A stretch of DNA of 64,000 nucleotides. Source: Nostoc sp. 106C. Lineage in GTDB: Bacteria > Cyanobacteriota > Cyanobacteriia > Cyanobacteriales > Nostocaceae. Made by a program: the position numbers and the translations under genes. Shown here piece by piece: positions 54,281 through 63,582 of the stretch. The notes under the pieces were generated by a model. The model saw only the letters and a list, made by a program, of their open reading frames with translations, was not told where the DNA came from and ran no database searches. The stretch is taken from assembly GCF_002154725.1 (NCBI RefSeq), contig NZ_MTAW01000185.1:1-64000 (forward strand), given 5' to 3'. Within the stretch, counting starts at the first letter, position 1, and each line of letters opens with the position of its first letter.

Positions 54281-55075
54281 CTATTTGCTTGTAACTTTGT
54301 CCGAGAGATTTGAATTTTCTACCAGCGGAATGATTTCTGACTTTGTTTCTAGGTTTGGTACTTCCTTTTGAGAGACTGTTAGGGTTGCTAGGGATGTATT
54401 GGGGGCGACAATGCCACCAGAGACTACTATCTTAAAAGCGTCTTCTATCGACAATGACAGATTCACTACCTCATCTTCAGGAACTATTGCATACCATCCT
54501 GTAGTGGGATTCGGGGTCGTTGGTATAAAAACGCTCAACATAGGACGAGACATCTGGGCTTGAATTTCATTGCTGATGATGCCTGTGACAAAGGCGATCG
54601 CCCATACTCCTCGCCTGGGATACTCTAGCAAAATTACGCGACGAAATTTGCCAGGAGAATCTTTGAGGAGTGTTTCTAAAAGCTGTTTCAGGGTTTTGTA
54701 TACCTGTCCAGCTAAAGGAATCGCCTGCAATACCTGTTCGCCAAAATTTAATAACCAGCGCCCCACAATATTTCGAGCCATCAAACCAATCAATAGAATA
54801 CTCAGCAGTGGTACAGCTAATCCGACTCCTAAATTCAGTATATTTACTAGTATAGGATGCAGCCCCTCAAAGGGATTCAGTTGTTTGGGAATTTGGGTAA
54901 GAAAGTTGATTACCCAATTAGCAATGGTAATAGTTAGCCAGATCGTAGTTGCTAGTGGAATTACTACCAACAAACCAGCGATCAGGTCATTTTTTAAGTC
55001 CTGTTTTAGACGATTAATTACCAAGTCCCTATTCTCCTTTTTTAAGCTAGTGGAGCTTTTGTTATCAGTATTCAT
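54281..55075 (-). CDS. DUF502 family membrane protein
   Basis: The 264-residue protein has two TM segments (about 32-55 and 78-102) flanking a loop, and the DUF502 signature: LKNDLIAGLLVVIPLATTIW, IPLAGQVYKTLKQLLETLL and VIFLEYPRRGVWAIAFVTG-like segments followed by VFIPTTPNPTTGWYAIVPEDEV. DUF502 proteins are inner-membrane proteins of unknown function. It lies 94 nt upstream of nusB. The C-terminal 35 residues are polar and variable. Confidence 0.88.
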   Translation of the reverse strand: MNTDNKSSTSLKKENRDLVINRLKQDLKNDLIAGLLVVIPLATTIWLTITIANWVINFLTQIPKQLNPFEGLHPILVNILNLGVGLAVPLLSILLIGLMARNIVGRWLLNFGEQVLQAIPLAGQVYKTLKQLLETLLKDSPGKFRRVILLEYPRRGVWAIAFVTGIISNEIQAQMSRPMLSVFIPTTPNPTTGWYAIVPEDEVVNLSLSIEDAFKIVVSGGIVAPNTSLATLTVSQKEVPNLETKSEIIPLVENSNLSDKVTSK

Positions 55076-55744
55076 ACCAACATCTTCGTTAACTCAAGGA
55101 GACACTAGTTAAAGCACAAGTTACTGCAAGCAGCTGTCTCTACTAGCAGCTTAGCCACAGTTACAAAAATACCTTTTCGTTGCCGAAAATCCGGTGCTTT
55201 TCTGGATTATTAGGTTAGACCACTTCTTGATAAACTTGCGCCTAATTAGCCTAACGACCCCAGCAATGCGGAAGGCCGCTCTGTATCTAGGTTCGTGAGC
55301 CAGAGGCTTTAGCCTCTGAGTCAATAAAACGCAACCTCATATAGATCTGGTATAACTACCTATTAAAATCAAGGCTGGTTTGTCTCAGATGATGTTACTT
55401 TTCTTTGTAAGATTTGTAAATAATTGTTGCAAGTCACCTGGTTATTACTAATCTTACCGCGCGTAATCAAAAGCGGCTCATAGTTATAAAACTATTGTCA
55501 AACAGTATAAAGAACGGTTTTTCCTTTTAATATCTCTCAGCCAAGCAAGAGAAATCTTTCTAATAAATCTATATATAAATATTAATTTAACATAATGCGA
55601 AGAACATCCTCAGCCATATCCTTGGACTTGGAAATCTCAAGAATATGTGCAAGATGTCTTACAAAATTTTTTAGGTAAATCTTATTGGTGAGTAAAACCA
55701 CTTACAGCTAGCAAATTGGCATAGTCTTTAAACCGAAGATGAAC
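55076..55744. other. Intergenic region with small hairpin
   Basis: This 669-nt gap contains a perfect hairpin CAGAGGCTTTAGCCTCTG (55301-55318), a common cyanobacterial dispersed palindrome, and an AT-rich remainder. I see no gene. Confidence 0.6.
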
Positions 55745-56620
55745 TCAGGCTACATCAGCCTGTGTATTTTTTTCTCGAAAAGATGTTTGTGTATCTAAGC
55801 TGGTTACGGGTATGTGCTTCATTTCCCAAACTTTGAGTAAAATTAAATATTCATAGAATGCCTGTAATGTACACCAAGCCATCCCAGCACGTCCATCTAA
55901 AAAGCCACCTAATAAAAAATACATATACAAGAAGCGTACAATCGGTCTGGCAGGTAAACGCAAAGATAAGTCTTTCAAAGCGCGGCGTCTTTCCACCTCT
56001 GACTTCCCAAAGAATAAATCTCGCCAGTTAACACTACCTTGTTGAATTTGAAGCAATGTTTCTGCGGCTTCATCTGTCGAGTAGCGGTTATGCTTTTCAA
56101 TCCAACGGCTCAAGCCCTTGCTACAAGTGTAATGAGGGTAAGTTTCTGTTAAAAAGCTGGTTGTACCGTTACAAACTTCTCGCTCTGTATGACCATAATC
56201 TGTAAACCAAACTTTACCATGACGAAAAAGGCGCATCTGGTAACGCGGATATTGGGTACTGTAGCGAATCCAACGATTCATAAACATGACACGTTCAGCA
56301 ACGTAATAACCGATGTATTCTGGATGCTGAATTGCTTGTTCGCATTCTGCAAACAGTTCTGGTGTCATGCGCTCATCGGCTTCTAGAATATAAACCCATT
56401 CATGCTTGGGGGGAATGGATTCTAGCATCCAAGTACGTTGGCGTCCGTGGCTTTCAAAAGGGTGTTGAACGATGCGGATAGGATAGCGATTGGCAATTTC
56501 TACAGTGCGATCGCTACTGCATGAATCTACAACAATAATTTCATCCGATAGCATCGCTGACTCTATGCAAGCAGCAATATCTAATTCTTCGTTATATGTC
56601 AGTATATAAATTGAGAACAT
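55745..56620 (-). CDS. Glycosyltransferase family 2, WaaE-like
   Basis: I take the ATG at 56620 (MFSIYILTYNEELDIAACIE); an upstream TTG would add 12 residues without support. The 291-residue protein has the GT-A/GT2 elements: YILTYNEE at the start, VVDSCSSDRT (the acidic nucleotide-sugar site) and VYILEADERMTPELFAE carrying the DxD-like ADE motif, then FRHGKVWFTDYGHTE, as in WaaE/KdtX lipopolysaccharide core transferases. A C-terminal TM-like helix (about 225-250) suggests membrane association. Lying behind hpsJ, it may serve the same polysaccharide system; this is inferred. Confidence 0.82.
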   Translation of the reverse strand: MFSIYILTYNEELDIAACIESAMLSDEIIVVDSCSSDRTVEIANRYPIRIVQHPFESHGRQRTWMLESIPPKHEWVYILEADERMTPELFAECEQAIQHPEYIGYYVAERVMFMNRWIRYSTQYPRYQMRLFRHGKVWFTDYGHTEREVCNGTTSFLTETYPHYTCSKGLSRWIEKHNRYSTDEAAETLLQIQQGSVNWRDLFFGKSEVERRRALKDLSLRLPARPIVRFLYMYFLLGGFLDGRAGMAWCTLQAFYEYLILLKVWEMKHIPVTSLDTQTSFREKNTQADVA

Positions 56621-56699
56621 TCTAAACTCTAAGTAAAAATATTTTAATTTTGTCAAGCTACATAGCGGTTAATTGTTGGTAGCTTGATTTAACCAATAT

Positions 56700-56860
56700 A
56701 AAATCATGCCACTTGCTATAACGCAGGGAACCTCAACAGACACTTACTACCTTGTGGGAAGGCTCTCTGGTGCCTACAAGCCGAGAAACCTGTAAAAGCG
56801 TAGTGGCTCCCCTAGGTCGCTACCACGACGCTAACACCAACACAGTGGCTCCAAAATCCT
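56700..56860. repeat. Palindrome-rich intergenic element
   Basis: CCACTTGCTATAACGCAGGG resembles the start of the block near 37840 (CCAGTTGCTATAACGGAGGG). It is followed by several small complementary segments such as GTAGTGGCTCCCC. It has no coding capacity and is probably a dispersed element. Confidence 0.55.
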
Positions 56861-57004
56861 CAAGTGGCAGTATGAACTGTGATTCCAGCCCCCGTTCTGG
56901 CAATTCTCCTAACGATGGGGACTGGTTCTAGCACAGCGTCTCCGTAGGATTCACCCGGAAGGTCAAAAAAATATTTGATCTGTCTTACTGCCATTAAAAA
57001 TTTT

Positions 57005-57850
57005 CTAACGTGGTGCAGGAGTTTTGCGGCCTCCACCACCTTGTAAAGCACCCATACCTTTTAATCCTGTCCAGCCGATGATTATGTAACCAATTGATAA
57101 CAGCAAACTGCTAATACCAGTTCGCAGTCCAGATTTCCAAGCGTTGTCTTTAGCTTGTTTTTCAGCATCGTCCCTACGCTGGCGGACTTGGCTTAATTGT
57201 TGATTGCGTAGCGCCTGAATATCTGTTTGTTGTTCAATGGCTTTGTCAAGCACTTTCGGATCTGCTTTAGCTTTCTTGAGTACATCTTTTACAGTTGGGG
57301 GTATTTGAGGGCTTTCAAGTGCTTGCTTATATTTCTGCTCGTCTTTAAGTATCTCAGTCAACTGAGCTTTGGTCTGGTTTCGCAGCTGATCTAGTTGAGC
57401 TTTTCCTTGTTCAGTATTCAGTTGTGCTTGTAATTGGGAGAAGCGACTGTTTAGTTGATTTTCTGCCTGATCTGCCTCTTGGGTAATCTGATTAAGTGCT
57501 TGATTCTTAGCTTGATTCACATTATTAAGATGCAGTGGAAAAATTAGCAAGAACAACAACCCTAAGATACTTGAGAGTACCAGCACTGGAAATCTCACAT
57601 CTAGAGTGGGAGCGCGATCGCCATCACTAGCATTTTCAATTCCATAGGCAGCAAATAGCATTCCCAAACCTACCAAAGGGACAATTCCCCGATCTACAAG
57701 ACTGGTTGCCAGATTGATTTGCCATGCTCGATCAGTTGGTTGGAAGGGTAACAACAGCAGCAAAAAATCTAACAAAAAGGACAAAATTAATACTATGCCC
57801 ACTACCTTTAATGTGAGGGCAGCATTCACAGAAGCAAAACGGTTCACCAT
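57005..57850 (-). CDS. hpsJ: HpsJ family membrane protein
   Basis: The 281-residue protein has three TM segments near the N-terminus (about 14-36, 48-68, 86-105), a long hydrophilic coiled coil (about 110-235, very Gln/Lys/Asp-rich) and a fourth TM (about 243-265) with a Gly-rich tail. This layout and the DRGIVPLVGLGMLFAAYGIE segment fit HpsJ, a component of hormogonium polysaccharide secretion linked to the type IV pilus motor. The position within an hps cluster strengthens the call. Its promoter region is uncharacterised. Confidence 0.75.
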   Translation of the reverse strand: MVNRFASVNAALTLKVVGIVLILSFLLDFLLLLLPFQPTDRAWQINLATSLVDRGIVPLVGLGMLFAAYGIENASDGDRAPTLDVRFPVLVLSSILGLLFLLIFPLHLNNVNQAKNQALNQITQEADQAENQLNSRFSQLQAQLNTEQGKAQLDQLRNQTKAQLTEILKDEQKYKQALESPQIPPTVKDVLKKAKADPKVLDKAIEQQTDIQALRNQQLSQVRQRRDDAEKQAKDNAWKSGLRTGISSLLLSIGYIIIGWTGLKGMGALQGGGGRKTPAPR

Positions 57851-58170
57851 AGTTGTTCGGTATTTTGATAAGTCAGAGTGATTGTCCTATATAAAGTTAC
57901 TTGAATATTGTTCCCATAACCCTACTTGTTGTATAGCAACAAAAGGCAGATGCAACAAAATTACAGAATGATGGCGCTCGATTACCCATTCCGTCCCAAG
58001 ATCAAATGAAAACTAACTACTGTTGTCAAGTCCTAGCAGCCAGAAGTATTCTGCCTTTGGGAATGAATCTACACCACGGTAGCATCTGTAATCCTAAGTG
58101 TCCTCAGAAGTTACTTAGTATTGTAAAATACTGTCAAATCAAGGAAAGTTGTATTCAACTTCTCCATCAT
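57851..58170. other. Intergenic region without recognised feature
   Basis: This 320-nt gap between hpsJ and the glycosyltransferase gene shows no repeat, RNA gene or obvious promoter. Confidence 0.5.
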
Positions 58171-58842
58171 CTAACCCTGATATGACTCATTTCTCCAGTT
58201 GCCAACTTCGCTGTTTAGAGTTTGTTCCCAGATTGGCAAATCCTCTGGATAGTCAACGTCACTCAATAAAGGCAAGTAAACATGTGATAGATCAAGTTTG
58301 TAAGCTATATCTACAGTTTGTTGCAGTACTTGATGAGTTCCCCAATCGATATTAACGAATAAGTCCGCAATCAGGTGACGCAAACCAATCAAGTAATAAC
58401 CACCGTCCAGTGCTGGGCCAATGACAAGAACACAGGTGCATAGTTGCTCAAAAGCGCTGGCTAAAAGCTGAGAATTGACTCCTGGACAATCTGTGCCGAT
58501 AATTATTACTTGTTCCATACCAGATTGAAAGGCATCCTCAAGCGATCGCCTCATTCGCTCACCTAAATCCCCTTCACCTTGAGACTTGTAAACCAAAGCC
58601 AACCCCAACCAATCTTGCATTAGTTGTAAATTTCCACCTGCAAACCGCACTTCAAAAGATATGCCAGTTACTTTTTGCAATTCTTTAGCCTGAAATATTG
58701 TATATTCGGTCATCTGCTTTTGAAAATTAGCAGCACCAAAATCACCTAAAGCAGGTATTAGTCGGGTTTTCGTCTTCCCTGGTTCTGGATAGCGAGTAAA
58801 AATAATCAGGTGCTGTTTAAAGCTGTCTAGTGATTTCAGCAC
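58171..58842 (-). CDS. TIGR04282-type glycosyltransferase (DUF2064)
   Basis: The 223-residue protein has the TIGR04282 signature: LIIFTRYPEPGKTKTRLIPALG (about 12-33), a GDLGERMRRSLEDAF segment, VIIIGTDCPGVNSQLL with a catalytic-site TDCP, and GPALDGGYYLIGL. Such enzymes are GT-A-fold sugar transferases often annotated as arsenosugar-related. No arsenic genes are nearby, and the hps setting suggests a role in polysaccharide or glycoconjugate formation. The start is GTG at 58842. The gene is 32 nt from the pseudopilin gene upstream, so they are probably co-transcribed. Confidence 0.82.
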   Translation of the reverse strand: MLKSLDSFKQHLIIFTRYPEPGKTKTRLIPALGDFGAANFQKQMTEYTIFQAKELQKVTGISFEVRFAGGNLQLMQDWLGLALVYKSQGEGDLGERMRRSLEDAFQSGMEQVIIIGTDCPGVNSQLLASAFEQLCTCVLVIGPALDGGYYLIGLRHLIADLFVNIDWGTHQVLQQTVDIAYKLDLSHVYLPLLSDVDYPEDLPIWEQTLNSEVGNWRNESYQG

Positions 58843-58874
58843 GCACTACCTTTAATAGCCAACTATAAAACATT

Positions 58875-59534
58875 CTAATAGCAATACTTGTCATTTTCGT
58901 TGTTGCGAGAATGCTCTTTTCCCGTTCTCGTTGCTCCTAAAATTGTAGAAACATAGATGCAACGTTTAACGTTAACATTGTTTTTACTGTAGAGAGTTAT
59001 TTGTCCTAGCGTCCTTAAAGAAGTCTTGGTACACTCATCTCCAACTTCATAGATAGGACAACCTTGATAGTTAAAAATAACTCGCCAAACCTGCGGGGAA
59101 GTTTGTTTTCGTAAAGTTGTCTCGTATTTACCTTTTTTGTTTCTTTCTATATCAATATAAACACTTGGGTGTACAGTAGACCATATTTGGTCATTGTTTA
59201 TAACAGCATCAGGAATAAATTTTCCGGCTTGTGCTTGATGAACTGTCCATTGCACAGTACCATTATGTTCGCGAAAGCTAGCTTGCCAAGTCAATTTATG
59301 TTTTTTAGCCTGGCTTTGTGCTTGGCGCATAGCGCGATAAAATTCATCTTGGGCAGTGTTAAGAGAGCGAATGTTTACAAAAGACACCCAGCTAGGTACT
59401 GCAATTGCTCCCAATATGCCAATTAGTAAAATAACCACTAACATCTCTAGCAGAGTGAAGCCACTACTAGAGCGATTTTTCAAAATAACTTTTACATTAA
59501 CTAGTATTTTAAAATTTACTAATGTACTAATCAC
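58875..59534 (-). CDS. GspH/FimT-like pseudopilin (HpsD paralogue)
   Basis: A type III prepilin signal SSSGFTLLEMLVVILLIGIL (cleavage after Gly, Glu at +5) is followed by a C-terminal domain of about 180 residues that ends VKRCIYVSTILGATRTGKEH. That ending is like the MKRCVIVKTLLGSIKTGKD ending of HpsD at 61037-61711, so the two are paralogues. It should be a minor pseudopilin of the polysaccharide secretion system. The start is uncertain: GTG at 59534 gives 219 residues, and an internal TTG near 59483 gives a more usual short leader. Confidence 0.82.
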   Translation of the reverse strand: MISTLVNFKILVNVKVILKNRSSSGFTLLEMLVVILLIGILGAIAVPSWVSFVNIRSLNTAQDEFYRAMRQAQSQAKKHKLTWQASFREHNGTVQWTVHQAQAGKFIPDAVINNDQIWSTVHPSVYIDIERNKKGKYETTLRKQTSPQVWRVIFNYQGCPIYEVGDECTKTSLRTLGQITLYSKNNVNVKRCIYVSTILGATRTGKEHSRNNENDKYCY

Positions 59535-59696
59535 TGAAATTAAAAATTATGTACTTTAAACAGCAATAATTAATGTCATAAGTTAGGTAAGTGCAATAAA
59601 CCTAACTATATAACAAAATGTAAATTACCTAAAAATCTTGCGCTATGTTCTGTAAAGCGTCACAGAAGTTATGCGTAGCTTGCTCCCTCTCCGTAG

Positions 59697-59869
59697 CAGG
59701 GCTGTTTCATCCCCTAAAAGGTTCGCAAACGCAAGAATTCAGGAGATAAAAAACAAGCAAGGCATTCCATATTAGGCATCAAAATGGTCCCCAATTTATG
59801 ACTCTTGCTCTGATATTTATCCCCAATCATATTGACAAAATACATACCATTACGAATGAAACAGCCCTG
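59697..59869. repeat. Non-coding element with 14-bp terminal inverted repeats
   Basis: CAGGGCTGTTTCAT (59697-59710) and its exact complement (59856-59869) bound 145 nt of non-coding DNA. The size and terminal repeats fit a MITE or a solo insertion sequence remnant; no transposase frame remains. Confidence 0.75.
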
Positions 59870-59946
59870 TTCTTCGTAAGGGTACGAATTAACCTTTAGA
59901 ATCGCCTAGCGCAATGAAATAGTTTTAAATTCTTTCGCTTATCTAC

Positions 59947-60900
59947 TTATTTATTAAAATATCCCTTTTGCCAAAGATAAAAGGGGCTAATTAAACTACT
60001 CAAAAATAGTTGCATTTCACAAGCTGCCACCAACTCACTTTTAACTTGTGACCTATATTTGAGTAAGTGCAATAAAATTTTACGTATATCGTTAATTATG
60101 TAAGCAAAAAAGGCTATTGGTTTAGCACAAGTTTTTACAGATAACATCCGAGTAACATAACGGCTAAGTCCAATACCTTTAAAAAATGGAATTAAGTAAT
60201 CCTTTTGTAAACGCCAGTATGGAATTTGGTGATATATCTCCATCTCTGGGTTGTACCAAATTTCCCATCCAGTTTTTTGGATGTAAGACAACATTTCTAA
60301 ATCTTCACTGGTAAGCATATTACCAGGAATTCGACCAGTTAAAATACAATTATTAGGTACGCTTTCTAACCAAGCTTCCCGACGAACAACAAGTCCAGCA
60401 GATGGTGGTAATAATTTTTTCGAGGCTTTATATATTAAGGGCAAATCACCTCGTTTTGTAATTGCTAAAAATGGAGCGATACGCTGAAAATTTTCTGGTG
60501 GTTCAACTTCCCATTGCGGATGAATTTGACTACCGTAAGCTCCTGCTTTCGGATAGTTTTGACTAAAAGCATAAGCCGCTGCAACCCAGTTTGATAGTGG
60601 ATAGTTATCATCATCTAGAAAACCGATCAATTTACCTTTGGCTTCTTGTACTGCTCTCTTTCTCGCATATGCTGCTCCTTGTTTTGGTTCAAAGCAATAT
60701 TTTAAAGGAAAGGGAGATTGCCAATTTTCTTGATAGCTTTGAATAACTTCTGCTGTGTTGTCTGTGCTGTTGTTGTCTACAACAATAATCTCCCATGAAA
60801 GATGTTCAGTGTAGAGTTGATTTTGCAGACGTTCCAGCAATTCAGGTAATCGACTTGCACCGTTGTAAGTTGGTATGGCTACAGTAAAATCAAGGTACAT
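59947..60900 (-). CDS. hpsE: Hormogonium polysaccharide glycosyltransferase HpsE
   Basis: From the ATG at 60900 the protein has 317 residues. GT2 features are VAIPTYNGASRLPELLERL near the N-terminus, IIVVDNNSTDNTAEV, the acidic LIGFLDDDNYPL (DxD site) and an acceptor-side LTSEDLEMLSYIQKTGWEIW (ED). The C-terminal quarter (about 240-317) is basic and partly hydrophobic, suggesting membrane association. Its position right after pseudopilins HpsB-D fits HpsE of the hps cluster, which acts in polysaccharide assembly for gliding. An upstream TTG is not needed. Confidence 0.85.
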   Translation of the reverse strand: MYLDFTVAIPTYNGASRLPELLERLQNQLYTEHLSWEIIVVDNNSTDNTAEVIQSYQENWQSPFPLKYCFEPKQGAAYARKRAVQEAKGKLIGFLDDDNYPLSNWVAAAYAFSQNYPKAGAYGSQIHPQWEVEPPENFQRIAPFLAITKRGDLPLIYKASKKLLPPSAGLVVRREAWLESVPNNCILTGRIPGNMLTSEDLEMLSYIQKTGWEIWYNPEMEIYHQIPYWRLQKDYLIPFFKGIGLSRYVTRMLSVKTCAKPIAFFAYIINDIRKILLHLLKYRSQVKSELVAACEMQLFLSSLISPFYLWQKGYFNK

Positions 60901-61036
60901 TTTTATTGAGTTTAGTAAAAAATTAGACTTATAAATCAATTTTTAACTTTAGGTGCAGATTCACGTTACCGTTGATTTACTGAATTTACTAACCTGAATA
61001 GACTGAATTTATTAAGTAGTTTTAGTACTAAAATTT

Positions 61037-61711
61037 CTAGTCACATTCCGTATCTTTTCCTGTTTTTATTGAACCTAATAAAGTTTTAACAATCACACAT
61101 CGCTTCATCTCAGTAGCTTGAGTAGGAGCGCCAGGTTTTGCTACAGCTACCGCTACAATTAAGCCTTTGTTACCAATTTTATTATTCTGTACAGATGTTA
61201 AACCGCTAGTTTTAGTCTTTACTAGCAGATCCAAAGCACCCGTGTAGTCAAAGGTAATTGTCGTTGGGGTAGTGGAGGCATAGGATACAGAACTAGTGCT
61301 AGTAGTAGTATTTGTATCAGTGAGGTTTGTCCCTAATACTATTTGACCTGCTTTAAGCCCTAAATCTTCACCCAAAGTCCGCCAGAAACTACTAGGATCT
61401 ATATCTTTAGGATAAATGGCAATTTGGGGAATGTTATTATCAGTTCTAAAGCTAACGCTATAACCAAGTTTTCGTTTTTTAGCTTCTCTTTGCGCTTCTT
61501 GAAGTGCTGCTACAACTATATCGTTAGCCTTATTTACCCGTTGTCTGTTGACAAAGCCAAGCCAACCAGGAGCGGCAATCGCTGCCAAAACTCCAATTAT
61601 TAATATCACTACTAAAAGCTCAATCAGAGTAAACCCAGCAGTTTGTTGGCAAAGAGAGAAAGAGCGTTCCGGTTTTTCTGTCAATATCTTAAAAGGATTT
61701 TGATGTAACAT
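61037..61711 (-). CDS. hpsD: Hps pseudopilin HpsD
   Basis: The 224-residue protein has a prepilin leader and cleavage site (TAGFTLIELLVVILIIGVLA; Glu at +5) and a hydrophobic helix, then a GspH/FimT-like C-terminal domain with Thr/Ser-rich stretch (TDTNTTTSTSSVSYASTT). It ends MKRCVIVKTLLGSIKTGKDTE. Minor pseudopilins prime type-IV-pilus-like assembly; in hps clusters they drive polysaccharide secretion. The gene is third of the pseudopilin trio after hpsB and hpsC, with a 153-nt gap from hpsC. Confidence 0.86.
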   Translation of the reverse strand: MLHQNPFKILTEKPERSFSLCQQTAGFTLIELLVVILIIGVLAAIAAPGWLGFVNRQRVNKANDIVVAALQEAQREAKKRKLGYSVSFRTDNNIPQIAIYPKDIDPSSFWRTLGEDLGLKAGQIVLGTNLTDTNTTTSTSSVSYASTTPTTITFDYTGALDLLVKTKTSGLTSVQNNKIGNKGLIVAVAVAKPGAPTQATEMKRCVIVKTLLGSIKTGKDTECD

Positions 61712-61864
61712 TTTTCCTCAAACTAGGCTATACATAGTAGGCCGATCTTCATTAGCTCAATAAATTAAATTTCTAAGCATATGGATGAAAATTGCTAATT
61801 GCCTAACTATCATTAATTGATAGTCATTAGCATTACTAGCAGATATTTACTTATAAGCAATTGC

Positions 61865-62806
61865 CTATTTAGTAAATACAAATCCGCGTCCTTGAACTCG
61901 TATGCTTGCTTGTGGAAAATAAATTTTTCTACTCTGATTGCTCTGATCAAAATTTAGGTTGGTTGTTTGAAGACGAGCTAGAGAATTACCACGTAGATAA
62001 ACTTCTGCTACAGTATTAGCTGAATCTACACAGACGTAAAAGCCACGGGTTTTAACATTATCCGTAGCTACAGCATCTCCAGTACCAGAGAATTTTGGTA
62101 CTAACTGTCCAGTAGAGCATACAGGTTCTGGGTTTGTTGTAGTATCTATGGTAGTTTGATCGACGTAATCAACTAGAGCTAAAATATCTTGAGTATAAGT
62201 TTCATTTGTCTTTACCCATTGATTCATCTTGCTCTTAAGATCTCCTTCATTACTGAGATCAAACATCTTAAAACCAGGATCTCTAGTGTCTTCTCTATCT
62301 GTGTCAGTTTGCCCATAACCATTGCTGATTTGAAATCTCCCAATTCTAGCTGCCTGAGACCATGTTGAGTTATTATCTTTAATCAAATAATAGGCAACTA
62401 ATGAGTAAACGAAAGTATCATCTGTTCCGCTAGCAACGGTAAGCCCGCCAGAAACAAACTGCCGCTTCCAGAAGACAAGAACAGGAAAATATTGATCTTT
62501 TTGTGTGTACTTAGGTAGTTGGCTCCTAATCGCAGCTATACCATCAGCATCATAAATGTAGACTGCCTGCTGCATATCCCTAGCAATGTAGTCAAGTGAT
62601 TCTTTAATTTCTTGCTCAGTATTTGCTTTGGCTTGCTCTTTGCGATCGTTGTCGAGAATATTGACCATAAATCCTAGTAAAGGTGTAATTACAAGGACAG
62701 CTATGATCATGGCTACAAGTAACTCTATGAGAGTAAAACCGTTTAATTTTTGCCTTACACCAGAGTACTTTAGCTGATTAGTTAACAGCCATTTTATAGG
62801 TCTCAT
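61865..62806 (-). CDS. hpsC: Hps pseudopilin HpsC
   Basis: The 313-residue protein has a prepilin site LNGFTLIELLVAMIIAVL at about 24-41 and a hydrophobic segment followed by a long C-terminal region with EIKESLDYIARDMQQAVYIYDADGI, a PilW/GspJ-type pattern. It contains two cysteines (near residues 230 and 260) that may form a disulfide. It belongs to the same operon as hpsB, 64 nt upstream. Role: minor pseudopilin of polysaccharide secretion. Confidence 0.86.
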   Translation of the reverse strand: MRPIKWLLTNQLKYSGVRQKLNGFTLIELLVAMIIAVLVITPLLGFMVNILDNDRKEQAKANTEQEIKESLDYIARDMQQAVYIYDADGIAAIRSQLPKYTQKDQYFPVLVFWKRQFVSGGLTVASGTDDTFVYSLVAYYLIKDNNSTWSQAARIGRFQISNGYGQTDTDREDTRDPGFKMFDLSNEGDLKSKMNQWVKTNETYTQDILALVDYVDQTTIDTTTNPEPVCSTGQLVPKFSGTGDAVATDNVKTRGFYVCVDSANTVAEVYLRGNSLARLQTTNLNFDQSNQSRKIYFPQASIRVQGRGFVFTK

Positions 62807-62870
62807 GATGCTATATTTTCTCCTTGAAATTGCGGATATTTAGCATTGAGATTGATTAACAGAAAGACAA

Positions 62871-63557
62871 CTAAGAACATGTAGATTGAGGATTAGTTAC
62901 TTTTAAACGCTCGCAGAAATCACTAAATGTGGCTCCTGTTGATACTTCTGTTGTCATTTCTATTAATGGCGCTTTGCGATCGCCTGTTCCCCCAGTGAAA
63001 GTCGGTTGTTTACTAGGTGCTTTTTTCAAGTTCCCGCCGTCGCTGCTAAAGCCACTTGCTCTGTAAACACGTATGCCTAACTGGTAGCCCTTGGCAGGAT
63101 CAGTAATATTAGTAGTGGTTCCGCCAGTAGTCACAGTGGCTTTGTTAAAGCGAATCGCTTGAATCACAAAATTGTTGATATTAGTGGTGGTACAGTCATT
63201 ACCATCAACAGAGACACAGTATAAATTAGTTGCAGGGGCAGTACAGGGACTAGTTTTAGTACCACAGGTTAAAGTTCCTACAGTAGGAGGAGCATAGTCA
63301 GCTATGGTTGTGCCGTCTGTAATTGGAGAACTAGGAGCAGTAATTACTCCAGATCGGACACCATCGAGGTAAGTTTTGGCAGCGTCAGTAGCCGACTCAA
63401 TGCGCTTTGCTTGCACTCTTGTTGCCACAGATAAGACAATTACAGGTGCGATCGCTGCCAGTAAAAGAGAAGCAACTAAAATAGCTACCAAAGACTCGAC
63501 GATGGTGAACCCCGATTGGCTAGATGCAGATGCTTGTTGCTGTTTGTGATGAATCAT
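62871..63557 (-). CDS. hpsB: Hps pseudopilin HpsB
   Basis: The 228-residue protein has a prepilin site SQSGFTIVESLVAILVASLL at about 14-33 with Glu at +5, a hydrophobic helix and a polar C-terminal domain (LDGVRSGVI, then GTLTCGTKTSPC and paired cysteines), resembling PilV/GspI. It starts at a clear ATG, 25 nt after the hpsA stop, so hpsA-hpsB-hpsC-hpsD are a likely operon. Confidence 0.86.
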   Translation of the reverse strand: MIHHKQQQASASSQSGFTIVESLVAILVASLLLAAIAPVIVLSVATRVQAKRIESATDAAKTYLDGVRSGVITAPSSPITDGTTIADYAPPTVGTLTCGTKTSPCTAPATNLYCVSVDGNDCTTTNINNFVIQAIRFNKATVTTGGTTTNITDPAKGYQLGIRVYRASGFSSDGGNLKKAPSKQPTFTGGTGDRKAPLIEMTTEVSTGATFSDFCERLKVTNPQSTCS

Positions 63558-63582
63558 AATTCAGCAATTTAGGTAGGTTTTA

